This document shows positions 16,609 to 25,600 of a DNA stretch of 51,181 nt, one piece after another. How positions within the stretch are numbered: the first letter of the stretch is position 1; the number at the start of each line of letters is the position of its first letter. The stretch is from contig CAKRRF010000019.1 in NCBI GenBank assembly GCA_934394985.1, forward strand, positions 1 to 51,181. The letters are read 5' to 3'. Origin of the DNA: an uncultured Marvinbryantia sp. (lineage in GTDB: Bacteria; Bacillota; Clostridia; Lachnospirales; Lachnospiraceae). The notes under the pieces were generated by a model. It made no database searches, was not told the DNA's origin, and was given only the letters and a program-made list of their open reading frames with translations. A program made the position numbers and the translations under genes.

Positions 16609-17721
16609 ATGGCAAGTTTATCCTTATCACACATTTACAAAAGATACCCAAATGGATTTGAAGCAGTAAAAGACTTTAATCTTGAAATTGAAGATAAAGA
16701 ATTCATCATTTTTGTAGGACCTTCAGGTTGCGGTAAATCTACAACACTTCGTATGATCGCAGGTCTGGAAGAGATTTCCGAAGGTACACTGAAAATCGGT
16801 GACAAAGTAATGAACGATGTAGAGCCAAAAGACAGAGATATCGCAATGGTATTCCAGAACTACGCTCTGTATCCTCATATGACCGTATATGATAACATGG
16901 CATTTGGTCTGAAGCTGAGAAAAGTTCCAAAAGACCAGATCGACAAAATGGTAAAAGAAGCTGCCAAGATTCTTGACCTGGACAAGCTGCTTGACCGTAA
17001 GCCAAAGGCTCTTTCCGGTGGACAGAGACAGCGAGTTGCCATGGGACGTGCAATCGTGCGTGATCCTAAGGTATTCCTGATGGACGAACCACTGTCAAAC
17101 CTGGATGCAAAGCTTCGTGTTCAGATGCGTATTGAGATTTCCAAGATTCATCAGAGACTGGGTGCTACGATTATTTACGTAACACATGACCAGACAGAGG
17201 CTATGACCCTGGGTACCAGAATCGTTGTTATGAAAGACGGTGTTGTTCAGCAGGTAGATTCTCCACAGAATCTGTACAACAAGCCAGGCAACCTGTTCGT
17301 AGCAGGATTCATCGGATCTCCACAGATGAACTTCATGGATGCAGTAGTAGAAGCATCCGGAAAGAATGCAATTCTGAAGGTTGGTCAGCATAGCATTAAG
17401 CTTACAGAAGAAAAATCCAAAGCACTTCTGGATGGTGGTTATGTTGGAAAGACCGTTGTTATGGGTATCCGTCCGGAAGATGTACATGATGCTCCGGAAT
17501 TCATCGCTGCATCACCAGAGACAGTAGTAGAATCTACCATCAGAGTATACGAGCTGCTGGGTGCAGAAGTATTCCTGTACTTCGATGTAGAGAACTTCCC
17601 AATGACAGCACGAGTAAGTCCTACTACCACAGCAAGAACAGGCGATACCGTGAAATTTGCACTGGATGCAGAAAAAATTCACGTATTCGACAAAGAGACA
17701 GAGCTTACTATTACAAACTAA
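16609..17721 (+). CDS. ugpC: orphan ABC sugar-importer ATPase (UgpC/MsmK/MalK family)
   Basis: This cytoplasmic ATPase energises CUT1-type importers of oligosaccharides or glycerol phosphates. Motifs are complete: Walker A GPSGCGKSTT, Q-loop FQNYALYPHMTVYDNM, signature LSGGQRQRVAMGRAI, Walker B VFLMDEPLSNLDA and the switch His in YVTHDQTEAM. A C-terminal OB-like regulatory domain (residues about 235-370) includes GIRPEDVHDAPEF. No permease or binding protein gene is adjacent. In many Firmicutes one such MsmX/MsmK-type ATPase serves several CUT1 importers; the CUT1-type binding protein at 50044 could be a client. It has a GGAGG site before the start and a strong terminator after the stop. Function as a shared ATPase is inferred. 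Confidence 0.9.
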   Translation: MASLSLSHIYKRYPNGFEAVKDFNLEIEDKEFIIFVGPSGCGKSTTLRMIAGLEEISEGTLKIGDKVMNDVEPKDRDIAMVFQNYALYPHMTVYDNMAFGLKLRKVPKDQIDKMVKEAAKILDLDKLLDRKPKALSGGQRQRVAMGRAIVRDPKVFLMDEPLSNLDAKLRVQMRIEISKIHQRLGATIIYVTHDQTEAMTLGTRIVVMKDGVVQQVDSPQNLYNKPGNLFVAGFIGSPQMNFMDAVVEASGKNAILKVGQHSIKLTEEKSKALLDGGYVGKTVVMGIRPEDVHDAPEFIAASPETVVESTIRVYELLGAEVFLYFDVENFPMTARVSPTTTARTGDTVKFALDAEKIHVFDKETELTITN

Positions 17722-17734
17722 TATAAAAATGACG

Positions 17735-17771
17735 GGAGGAACAGTAATGTTCCTCCTTTCTTTTATTTTTG
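17735..17771 (+). terminator. intrinsic terminator after the sugar ATPase gene
   Basis: GGAGGAACA and TGTTCCTCC form a perfect 9-bp stem with a GTAA tetraloop, followed by TTTCTTTTATTTTT. Confidence 0.88.
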
Positions 17772-17866
17772 CGTCTTGCAGATTTTGAAAAAATGCATTA
17801 TGATAGTGGGTATACGTAAAATAATGAATAAGTAACATTAAATGGTAAAGATGGACGGAGGAAAAG

Positions 17867-18955
17867 ATGATATCTGGACAGGTAATACAGAATGCTATTG
17901 ATGAATTAAAAGCAATCACACGAGTAGATTTATGCATATTGGACACAGATGGAAATCAGGTAGCAACGACATTTGTAGATGAACAGCCGGATGTTTCCAG
18001 TATCGAGTTGTTTGTACAGTCACCGGCAGACAGCCAGGTGATGCAGGGATGCCATTTCTTTAAGATTATGGATTGCCAGGTGGCAGAATATGTGCTGGTA
18101 GCGAGAGGAAATGGAGAAGACGGTTACATGATCGGAAAGATTGCGGTCAGTGAGCTGCGCAATCTGATGATTGCATATCATGAGAAACAGGACCGCAACA
18201 GCTTTATTCAGAATGTGCTGCTGGATAATATGCTTCTTGTGGATATCTACAATCGTGCCAAGAAGCTGCATATTGATATTGAAGCAAAGAGAGTGGTATA
18301 TCTTATTGAGACCAGACAGGAGCAGGACAGCGGTGCACTGGAGCTGGTGAGAACACTGTTTGCCGGCAGCAGCCGTGATTTTATCACTGCAGTAGATGAG
18401 AAAAATATTATTCTGGTGAAAGAACTGCAGCCGGAAGAAGGATATGAAGCAGTAGAACAGACCGCAAAGATGCTGCTTGATATGCTGAACAGTGAAGCAA
18501 TGTCCAGAGTACGTATTTCTTACGGAACCATAATTCCAGAGATCCGTTTTCTGTCCAAGTCCTATAAAGAAGCAAAGATGGCTCTGGATGTAGGAAAGAT
18601 TTTCTACGAAGAGAAGAGTATTATTGCTTACAATACTCTGGGAATCGGCCGTCTGATTTACCAGCTTCCGATACCGTTGTGTGAAATGTTCATGAATGAG
18701 GTGTTCGGTGGAGAACTGCCGGAGTCTCTGGATGACGAGACACTGATGACGATCAATAAGTTCTTTGAAAACAGCCTGAATGTATCTGAAACATCCAGAC
18801 AGCTTTATATTCACAGAAATACGCTGGTATATCGTCTGGAAAAACTCCAGAAGAGTACCGGACTGGATGTGCGTGTTTTTGAAGATGCGCTGACATTCCG
18901 GATTGCACTGATGGTTTCGAACTATATGAAATATATGGAACGTAATACATTTTAA
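17867..18955 (+). CDS. CdaR/PucR-type transcriptional regulator
   Basis: This 362-residue regulator starts with a sensory region (residues about 1-125; [18 protein letters not shown] resembles the N-terminal domain of sugar-diacid regulators), then a central GGDEF-related domain (about 135-260, with [32 protein letters not shown]), and a C-terminal HTH_30 domain (about 290-350) with [36 protein letters not shown]. That C-terminal signature is diagnostic of the CdaR/PucR group. GGAGG lies 7 nt before the start. It ends 14 nt before the next start, so it probably controls, and is co-transcribed with, the aconitase-family hydratase. The ligand is unknown. Confidence 0.82.
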   Translation: MISGQVIQNAIDELKAITRVDLCILDTDGNQVATTFVDEQPDVSSIELFVQSPADSQVMQGCHFFKIMDCQVAEYVLVARGNGEDGYMIGKIAVSELRNLMIAYHEKQDRNSFIQNVLLDNMLLVDIYNRAKKLHIDIEAKRVVYLIETRQEQDSGALELVRTLFAGSSRDFITAVDEKNIILVKELQPEEGYEAVEQTAKMLLDMLNSEAMSRVRISYGTIIPEIRFLSKSYKEAKMALDVGKIFYEEKSIIAYNTLGIGRLIYQLPIPLCEMFMNEVFGGELPESLDDETLMTINKFFENSLNVSETSRQLYIHRNTLVYRLEKLQKSTGLDVRVFEDALTFRIALMVSNYMKYMERNTF

Positions 18956-18969
18956 TGAGGAGACAGAAT

Positions 18970-21258
18970 ATGGTGAAATTATATGATGGTGGCGTCTATC
19001 TGGTAAATGGAACAGAGATCATCGAAGATCACAGAGACGCACAGGAAGTGTTAACCAGTAAAACAGGACATGCAGTATCCAGAGAAGAAGCCGCAAAAAA
19101 TACGATTGCGTATCGTATTTTACAGGCACACAATACTTCTGGCAGCATGGAAAAGCTGCAGATCCGCTTCGATAAGCTGACATCCCATGATATTACATTT
19201 GTTGGGATTATTCAGACTGCACGTGCATCAGGGCTGGAAAAATTCCCTGTGCCGTATGTACTGACCAACTGTCATAACAGTCTTTGTGCAGTAGGCGGAA
19301 CCATCAATGAAGATGACCATATGTTTGGCCTGACCTGTGCCAAAAAATATGGCGGTGTCTATGTACCGCCTCATCAGGCAGTGATCCATCAGTTTGCCAG
19401 AGAGATGCTGGCAGGCGGCGGAAAAATGATTCTCGGATCTGACTCTCATACCCGTTATGGTGCACTGGGTACCATGGCTATGGGCGAAGGCGGACCGGAG
19501 CTGGTAAAGCAGCTGCTGAATAAGACTTATGATATCAATATGCCAAAGGTAGTGGGCGTTTATCTGACCGGCAAGCCGGAAAAAGGAGTGGGTCCTCAGG
19601 ACGTGGCGCTGGCGATTATCGGTGCCGTATTTGGAAATGGTTATGTGAATAACAAGGTAATGGAATTTGTGGGACCTGGCGTGGAGAACCTGAGTGCAGA
19701 CTTCCGAATTGGCATTGATGTTATGACCACAGAGACGACCTGTCTGTCTTCCATCTGGAAAACAGATGACCAGATTAAAGAATTCTATGAAATTCACGGA
19801 AGAAGCGGAGATTATGAAGAGCTGAATCCGGGAGCGGTTACCTATTATGATGGCATGGTTTATGTAGATCTTTCTCAGGTAAAACCAATGATTGCCATGC
19901 CGTTCCATCCAAGTAACACTTACACCATTGAAGAATTAAATGCCAATCTGGATGATATTCTTCTGGATGTGGAAAAGCGTGCAAAGGTGAGCCTTGGCGG
20001 AGCTGTTGATTTTACCCTGAGAGATAAGGTACGTGACGGAAGACTGTATGTGGATCAGGGAATCATTGCCGGATGTGCCGGCGGTGGTTTTGAAAATATC
20101 TGTGCAGCAGCTGATATCCTGAAGGACGCTTATATTGGAGCAGATGAGTTTACTTTAAGTATTTATCCGGCAAGTACACCGATCTATATGGAACTGGCAA
20201 AGAATGGACGTCTGGCAGATCTGATTAAGACCGGAGCTATTGTAAAGACTGCATTCTGCGGACCTTGTTTTGGTGCCGGAGATACTCCTGCCAATAATGC
20301 ATTTTCCATTCGTCATTCTACCAGAAACTTCCCGAACCGTGAAGGAAGTAAGCTGCAGAGTGGACAGATTGCATCGGTGGCACTGATGGATGCTCGTTCG
20401 ATCGCTGCAACAGCAGCAAATAAAGGATATCTGACAGCAGCGACAGATGTGGATGCACGTTTTACAAATCCGAAATATTTCTTTGACAGCAGTATTTATG
20501 CACACCGTGTCTTTGACAGTAAAGGTGTGGCAGATCCGTCTGTAGAGATTAAATTTGGTCCGAATATTAAAGACTGGCCAGAGATGCCGGCACTGACAAA
20601 GCATCTGATGCTGAAGGTGGTTTCTGAGATTCATGATCCGGTTACTACAACGGATGAACTGATTCCGTCCGGAGAGACTTCTTCTTACCGTTCCAACCCG
20701 CTGGGACTGGCAGAGTTCACCTTATCCAGAAAGGATCCGGCGTATGTGGGACTGGCAAAAGAAGTGCAGAAAGCAGAAAAAGCGAGAGAGGCCAATGAAT
20801 GTATGGGAGACGCACTTCCAGAGCTTCGTCCGCTGATGCATAAAGTAAAAGAAGTATATCCAGATGCATGTAAGGAAACAGTGGGTGTGGGAAGTACCAT
20901 CTTTGCAGTGAAACCAGGTGACGGATCCGCCCGTGAACAGGCAGCATCCTGTCAGAAGGTACTGGGCGGCTGGGCGAACATCGCCAACAGCTATGCAACA
21001 AAGAGATATCGTTCCAATCTGATCAACTGGGGAATGCTCCCATTCTTAATCGAGGAAGGTGATCTGCCGTTTACTAAGGGTGATTACATCTTTGTTCCGG
21101 AGATCCGCAAGGCAATCGAAGATAAGGCGACCGAGATAAAAGCATACGTGGTAAAAGAAAATGAAATGAAAGAATTTACTCTGAAAATGGGCGAGCTGAC
21201 AGAGGATGAGAGAACCATCATTCTGAAGGGCTGTCTGATAAATTATTACAGAGGATAA
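18970..21258 (+). CDS. aconitase-superfamily hydratase (YbhJ-like)
   Basis: This is a 762-residue predicted Fe-S hydro-lyase. The cluster ligands of aconitases are in place: Cys369 in [11 protein letters not shown] and Cys430/Cys433 in [11 protein letters not shown]. Active-site regions such as [34 protein letters not shown] and the swivel-domain end ([22 protein letters not shown]) are recognisable. The overall sequence resembles the uncharacterised E. coli YbhJ rather than citrate aconitase, so the substrate is unknown. The start at 18970 is chosen because TGAGGAG (18956-18962) precedes it; the ATG at 18955 has none and overlaps the regulator's stop. Pairing with a CdaR-type regulator suggests a carboxylated substrate, which is inference. 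Confidence 0.82.
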   Translation: MVKLYDGGVYLVNGTEIIEDHRDAQEVLTSKTGHAVSREEAAKNTIAYRILQAHNTSGSMEKLQIRFDKLTSHDITFVGIIQTARASGLEKFPVPYVLTNCHNSLCAVGGTINEDDHMFGLTCAKKYGGVYVPPHQAVIHQFAREMLAGGGKMILGSDSHTRYGALGTMAMGEGGPELVKQLLNKTYDINMPKVVGVYLTGKPEKGVGPQDVALAIIGAVFGNGYVNNKVMEFVGPGVENLSADFRIGIDVMTTETTCLSSIWKTDDQIKEFYEIHGRSGDYEELNPGAVTYYDGMVYVDLSQVKPMIAMPFHPSNTYTIEELNANLDDILLDVEKRAKVSLGGAVDFTLRDKVRDGRLYVDQGIIAGCAGGGFENICAAADILKDAYIGADEFTLSIYPASTPIYMELAKNGRLADLIKTGAIVKTAFCGPCFGAGDTPANNAFSIRHSTRNFPNREGSKLQSGQIASVALMDARSIAATAANKGYLTAATDVDARFTNPKYFFDSSIYAHRVFDSKGVADPSVEIKFGPNIKDWPEMPALTKHLMLKVVSEIHDPVTTTDELIPSGETSSYRSNPLGLAEFTLSRKDPAYVGLAKEVQKAEKAREANECMGDALPELRPLMHKVKEVYPDACKETVGVGSTIFAVKPGDGSAREQAASCQKVLGGWANIANSYATKRYRSNLINWGMLPFLIEEGDLPFTKGDYIFVPEIRKAIEDKATEIKAYVVKENEMKEFTLKMGELTEDERTIILKGCLINYYRG

Positions 21259-21292
21259 ATAAAGCGGGCATTGTTGAAAAACAACCGTTCCC

Positions 21293-21337
21293 TAAGGCAG
21301 ATGTATTCCATGATTTACATGAAATACATCTGCCTTA
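21293..21337. terminator. 15-bp perfect hairpin between convergent genes
   Basis: TAAGGCAGATGTATT (21293-21307) pairs fully with 21323-21337 around a 15-nt loop. The tract after it is TTT only, so it may act as a weak bidirectional terminator or as an mRNA 3' end stabiliser for the hydratase and ribulokinase transcripts. The remaining sequence to 21448 shows nothing else. Confidence 0.6.
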
Positions 21338-21448
21338 TTTGCCATGCCCAATGCCGTGGTTTGATTTTGACGATACTTCCAGTTTAGTAAAAATATCGTG
21401 AGAGATTCGGTGGGGATGGAATTGTGTGATGCCATATTCTTTACTGGC

Positions 21449-23128
21449 TTATTTGTCAGTCAGATGCTGATATGCCTCTGTTTTTTCGCCTAATAATAGA
21501 TATTGCGAATATAGTTTGTTGTATAGACAGATATTTTTCTCCTGTGGAGTATATACAGTTGGTTTTTGGTTTATCATATGTGCTTGTGCATCCTGTAAAT
21601 TGTCATATTCTCCCACTGCAACAGCAGCATACATTGCTGCCCCAAGTGCGCAAGTTTGCTTTTCTTCCACAACACTGATTTTATGTTTTAATACATCGGC
21701 CATAGTTTGCATAATATACTCGGATTTATGCGGAATACCACCAGTTGCAATCACATCATCAATCACTAAACCATTATTTATAAAAGAATCAAATATTTTT
21801 TTTGTTCCAAAAATAGTAGATAGTACCAGTGCCTGATATAAATCATAAACATCAGTTCCCAGAGTCAATCCGTAAATGGTACCTTTAATATTTTCGTTGA
21901 TATTCGGGTATCTTCTTCCATTAAACCAATCTAAAATTACAAGATTTTCATTTGGTTTTCGTTTTTTTATCTTTTCATTTAATTGGTGAAGAAGGCTGTA
22001 CTGATATTTTTTCACAAAATCTTCTTCCACTTTAGCGGCATCGTTAGATTCTTTAAAAAAATCTCGTAGTGGTTGCACCAGAAAATTTTTAAACCATGCA
22101 TAAATATCTCCGAAAGCAGCCTGACTGGCTTCAATGCCTATATATCCAGGTAAAATAGAATTTTCTGCCTGACCACAAATATTTTTTAAATTTTTTCCTT
22201 TCATGTGTATACTATCCTGTACTAGCATATCTACGGAGGATGTTCCAATTACTTTAACCAATACATTTTTCCGTATGCCAGCTCCAACTGCACCTGCATG
22301 TGCATCTAACGAACTTCCTGCTACAATTGTATTTTTACTGATGCCTAACCATTCAGCCCAAACCGGTAAAATTTTCCCTACAGCCGTTACGGACAATTCA
22401 GGAGCCTTTCCAAAACGTTTTCCAACTTCTTTTAAATATGGATCAATTTTTTCTAATGCATTTAAATCAGGCAAACCACCAAATTCACTATTCCACAACA
22501 TCTTATGTCCTGCTGAACAGCTATTATGATACATTTCTTCTGGCTTGCATTTGCCTGTCATGATTGCTGGCATCCAGTCAGCATGTTCTATCCAGGTATA
22601 TGCATGCTCACGAATTTTTTCATCTGTATGTATTCCATGGAGTACTTTACTCCAATACCATTCTGAAGAATAAATGCCTTGAAATCGTGTATAATCTTTA
22701 CCCTCAAAATCACTTAATACCAGATTTATTTTTTCAGCTTCCTTTTGTGCTGTATGATCTTTCCACAAATAAAACATAGCATTAGGGTTATCCTTGAATT
22801 CCGGTAATAAAGCTAATGGTACTCCAGCTTTATTAACAGGACATGGTGTCGATCCTGTAGTATCAAATCCAATGCCAACAATTGCATTACAAATTTCTTT
22901 TCCAGCTTCTGTGGTAGCTATTTTCATGCATTTCTTAAAGGCATCTAAATAGTCTTGCGGATGTTGGCGAAATTGACTGATTGTTTTATCACAATATAAA
23001 CCATCCTTCCATCTTGGATACTCCACTGTTGCTGATCCTTCTACATTTCCGTTTTTCGTATCAACAATTATGCTTCTTACTGAATCAGAACCGAAATCTA
23101 CGCCAACTACATATTTTCTGTTTTCCAT
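21449..23128 (-). CDS. araB: ribulokinase (FGGY family, AraB-like)
   Basis: This cytoplasmic sugar kinase phosphorylates a ketopentose, typically L-ribulose or D-ribulose, to the 5-phosphate. The N-terminal phosphate-binding segment VGVDFGSDSVRSIIVD, the segment FRQHPQDYLDAFKKCMK, WKDHTAQKEAE and IYSSEWYWSKVLH, and the middle region VKVIGTSSVDML with GICGQ-like residues align with E. coli AraB from memory. The C-terminal FGGY domain contains DWFNGRRYPNIN and ATGGIPHKSEYIMQTMADVLKHKI. At 559 residues it is full length. No araA or araD is adjacent; the neighbours are a ROK regulator and a polyol dehydrogenase, so the ketopentose may come from a pentitol. It is transcribed in the same direction as, and 92 nt after, the ROK gene. 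Confidence 0.87.
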   Translation of the reverse strand: MENRKYVVGVDFGSDSVRSIIVDTKNGNVEGSATVEYPRWKDGLYCDKTISQFRQHPQDYLDAFKKCMKIATTEAGKEICNAIVGIGFDTTGSTPCPVNKAGVPLALLPEFKDNPNAMFYLWKDHTAQKEAEKINLVLSDFEGKDYTRFQGIYSSEWYWSKVLHGIHTDEKIREHAYTWIEHADWMPAIMTGKCKPEEMYHNSCSAGHKMLWNSEFGGLPDLNALEKIDPYLKEVGKRFGKAPELSVTAVGKILPVWAEWLGISKNTIVAGSSLDAHAGAVGAGIRKNVLVKVIGTSSVDMLVQDSIHMKGKNLKNICGQAENSILPGYIGIEASQAAFGDIYAWFKNFLVQPLRDFFKESNDAAKVEEDFVKKYQYSLLHQLNEKIKKRKPNENLVILDWFNGRRYPNINENIKGTIYGLTLGTDVYDLYQALVLSTIFGTKKIFDSFINNGLVIDDVIATGGIPHKSEYIMQTMADVLKHKISVVEEKQTCALGAAMYAAVAVGEYDNLQDAQAHMINQKPTVYTPQEKNICLYNKLYSQYLLLGEKTEAYQHLTDK

Positions 23129-23220
23129 TTTTTCATCACTCCATATTGATAATTAAATTTCTTGATATTTGTCAGTTCATCTAATGATATTATGTTCGTA
23201 AAAAAAGTTTTCTTTGATAT

Positions 23221-24345
23221 TTAAATACTGGAATTAAAAGCCTGAGTATAATGTAATGCTCCACCTACGGCAGAAGATTCTAATTTCAATGTACAGGATT
23301 TTATAAAATCGGTATTATCAGAGGCAAAAGTAAGGCGCTCGGCAACAAGAGATTTTAATTGATCAAGATACTTTCCCATATATCCGCCAATATATCCACC
23401 GAGAACGATATCGTAATCAAAACACACATGAATATTATTTATCATAATAGAAAGATTCTGGAGATAATTTTCAAATATTTTAACATATTCAGGATTTCCA
23501 TTTTCCAATTCATTAAAAAATAGAGAAAGGTTGTCATTAGAGTATTGCGTCAGAAAACCGGCACAAAGATAAGGATCTGCGCAACCATAGCGCCCGCAGT
23601 GACAACGCATTCCATGTGGAAATAGAGTCATATGTCCGAATTCAGCACTACGACAAGTATTTCCTGTCTGTACTTTTCCATCTATTAAAATACAACCACC
23701 TACTGTGTTGCTCAAGAAGAGGTATAACATATTTGAGGTATAACCAGAAAAATGTGCTTCTGCAAAGCCGCTGGCTTTAGCGTCATTTAACAGAATAAAT
23801 GGAATGTCCAGATAATCATGAAAAATATCATAAAAATCAGGAGCCATACGAATGCTGGCAGCTTCTCCGATTTTAGTACCGTTTTCATAGACAATGCCGG
23901 GAACCGTAATTCCAACACCGAGCACTTTATCACGATTGATGTTAGCTTCATCAATAAAAGCATAAATTTCATCTGCCAATTTCTTATAAAACACTGTACT
24001 GATAGCAGTTTGCATTCTTTTGCGAACTGAATGAATAATATTTCCCTTTAAATCTAGAATTACGAGAGCAATATGATTGCGTGTGATATCGAGACCAACA
24101 GCAACTCGTGCATCGGAAATGAGAGATATCGCCCTGGCACGTCGGCCAACAGTAGAAACAAAAGAACCATTGTTTGATATGAGTCCCATTTCAAGAAGTT
24201 CATTTAAATTTTGAGTAACAGTTGGAAGACTCATGGAGAGTTCATTGGCGATATCCTGTTTAGAAATCTTATCACAGGAAGAAATTAGTTGGAATACTCG
24301 ACTCCGGTTAATTTTTTTTATGTTGATTGTGTCAGTCTTGGACAT
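23221..24345 (-). CDS. ROK-family transcriptional repressor of the pentitol-type locus
   Basis: This 374-residue repressor has an N-terminal winged helix (residues about 10-65; SKQDIANELSMSLPTVTQNLNELLEMGLI) and a ROK sugar-binding domain. The latter shows GLDITRNHIALVILDLKGNI, the substrate-site motif AEFGHMTLFPHG and zinc-binding CHCGRYGCADPYL, in which the usual Glu after the third Cys is Asp. It is divergent from the dehydrogenase and importer operon and upstream of the ribulokinase gene in the same direction. Two near-identical palindromes lie in the shared intergenic region, one just upstream of its own start. The inducer is inferred to be a pentitol or ketopentose. Confidence 0.85.
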   Translation of the reverse strand: MSKTDTINIKKINRSRVFQLISSCDKISKQDIANELSMSLPTVTQNLNELLEMGLISNNGSFVSTVGRRARAISLISDARVAVGLDITRNHIALVILDLKGNIIHSVRKRMQTAISTVFYKKLADEIYAFIDEANINRDKVLGVGITVPGIVYENGTKIGEAASIRMAPDFYDIFHDYLDIPFILLNDAKASGFAEAHFSGYTSNMLYLFLSNTVGGCILIDGKVQTGNTCRSAEFGHMTLFPHGMRCHCGRYGCADPYLCAGFLTQYSNDNLSLFFNELENGNPEYVKIFENYLQNLSIMINNIHVCFDYDIVLGGYIGGYMGKYLDQLKSLVAERLTFASDNTDFIKSCTLKLESSAVGGALHYTQAFNSSI

Positions 24346-24359
24346 AGAAAAACTCCTTT

Positions 24360-24374
24360 TATAAAAATATTTTA
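24360..24374. promoter_or_regulatory. candidate ROK operator, copy 1
   Basis: TATAAAAATATTTTA includes the perfect palindrome TAAAA-ATA-TTTTA. It lies 15 nt upstream of the ROK start codon on the minus strand, where a bound repressor would block its own expression. The same 15-mer, with one difference, recurs at 24487-24501. Confidence 0.5.
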
Positions 24375-24445
24375 TTTAATACATATTCTGATATTATTAT
24401 ATTAAATGCATAAAGGAAAAAAAACAACAATTTTTTAAAAAAATA

Positions 24446-24474
24446 TTGACAAAAATAGCAAACTGCACTATTAT
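24446..24474 (+). promoter_or_regulatory. promoter of the dehydrogenase and importer operon
   Basis: TTGACA (24446-24451) and TATTAT (24469-24474) are spaced by 17 nt. The second candidate ROK operator begins 13 nt downstream of the -10, across the predicted transcription start. Confidence 0.8.
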
Positions 24475-24486
24475 AAAAACACAAAA

Positions 24487-24501
24487 TATAAAAATGTTTT
24501 A
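24487..24501. promoter_or_regulatory. candidate ROK operator, copy 2
   Basis: TATAAAAATGTTTTA matches copy 1 at 14 of 15 positions and straddles the start region of the importer operon's promoter. This is the expected place for repression by steric blocking. Confidence 0.5.
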
Positions 24502-24539
24502 CAAAATACATTAACACAATATAGTGACGGGGGTAACAA

Positions 24540-25574
24540 ATGAAGGTAGCATATTTAAAAGAAGCAATGAAAATTGTGGTAAAAGATGATGCAAAGATTC
24601 CGGAAATATCGGATGATCAGGTTTTAGTAAAAATGGAGTATTGTGGTGTGTGTGGATCAGATGTTCATTTTTATAAAGATGGCAGGGTAGGAGATGTAGC
24701 AGCACCACCAGATTTTGTATTGGGACATGAGGTGGCCGGTGAAGTTGTAAAGATTGGTGCAGCAGTAAAAAATCTTAAGGTAGGAGATAAAGTAGCACTT
24801 GAACCAGGATATGCATGTGGAAAATGTGAATATTGCAAAACAGGAAGGTATAATTTATGTCCGAATGTCATCTTTTTTGCTGATCCACCTGTACAGGGAG
24901 CATTGAAGGAATACGTGGCTCATCCTGCTGATATGTGTTTTAAATTGCCAGAGAATATGTCAACGGAAGAAGGTGCGTTGGTAGAACCGTTGGCAGTAGG
25001 ACTTCATGCAACTGCACTTGGCGGAGTTGGACTGGGATCAGATGTGTTGATTTTAGGTGGTGGCTGCATTGGTCTTGTAACATTACTTTCAGCTAAAGCA
25101 AGAGGCGCTTCTCGAATTGTTGTTGTTGATTTATATGAAAAGAGACTGAATATGGCTAAAGAAATGGGGGCAACGGAAGTAATTAATGCACAGAAAGAAA
25201 ATGTCGCTGAACGGGTAGAGGAACTGTTTGATGGAAAAGGTGTTGATTTTGTTTTTGAAACAGCAGGAGCAATTGCAACAATCCAACAGACACCATATTA
25301 CGTAAAAAAAGGTGGAACAATTGTTTTAGTTGGAATGGCAGCAGAAAGCATGGCAAATTATAATTTTTCACAGGCTATGGTAAAAGAAATAACAATTAAA
25401 ACGGTATTTCGATATAGAAATTTATATCCAACAGCAATTGCTGCGATTTCCAGTGGATCGATAGATGTGAAGAAAATTGTAACAAACAGATTTACTTTTG
25501 ATGAATCAGATCTTGCGTTTAGTACAGTAGTTCATGATGCACAAAACGTTATCAAAGCGGTTATTAAATTTTAA
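24540..25574 (+). CDS. zinc-dependent polyol dehydrogenase (sorbitol/xylitol dehydrogenase-like MDR)
   Basis: This cytoplasmic medium-chain dehydrogenase oxidises a sugar alcohol to a ketose with NAD+. Catalytic zinc ligands are visible: Cys38 in CGVCGSDVHFY, His63 in GHEVAGEV and an acidic residue after it; the structural zinc loop GYACGKCEYCKTGRYNLCPN supplies four Cys. The nucleotide-binding segment VLILGGGCIGLVTLLSAKARG is a Rossmann glycine motif, followed by an acidic VVDLYEKR that favours NAD+. The 344-residue length is normal. As first gene of the importer operon, next to a ribulokinase and a ROK repressor, it probably converts ribitol, arabitol or xylitol to ribulose or xylulose. Substrate choice is inferred. 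Confidence 0.85.
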   Translation: MKVAYLKEAMKIVVKDDAKIPEISDDQVLVKMEYCGVCGSDVHFYKDGRVGDVAAPPDFVLGHEVAGEVVKIGAAVKNLKVGDKVALEPGYACGKCEYCKTGRYNLCPNVIFFADPPVQGALKEYVAHPADMCFKLPENMSTEEGALVEPLAVGLHATALGGVGLGSDVLILGGGCIGLVTLLSAKARGASRIVVVDLYEKRLNMAKEMGATEVINAQKENVAERVEELFDGKGVDFVFETAGAIATIQQTPYYVKKGGTIVLVGMAAESMANYNFSQAMVKEITIKTVFRYRNLYPTAIAAISSGSIDVKKIVTNRFTFDESDLAFSTVVHDAQNVIKAVIKF

Positions 25575-25600
25575 GATATGAAAAAAGGATTGGTGAAGCA

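Noticed and set aside
21449..23128. Classical L-arabinose operon (araBAD)
   Set aside because: Only the kinase is present; there is no arabinose isomerase, epimerase or AraR/AraC regulator near it.
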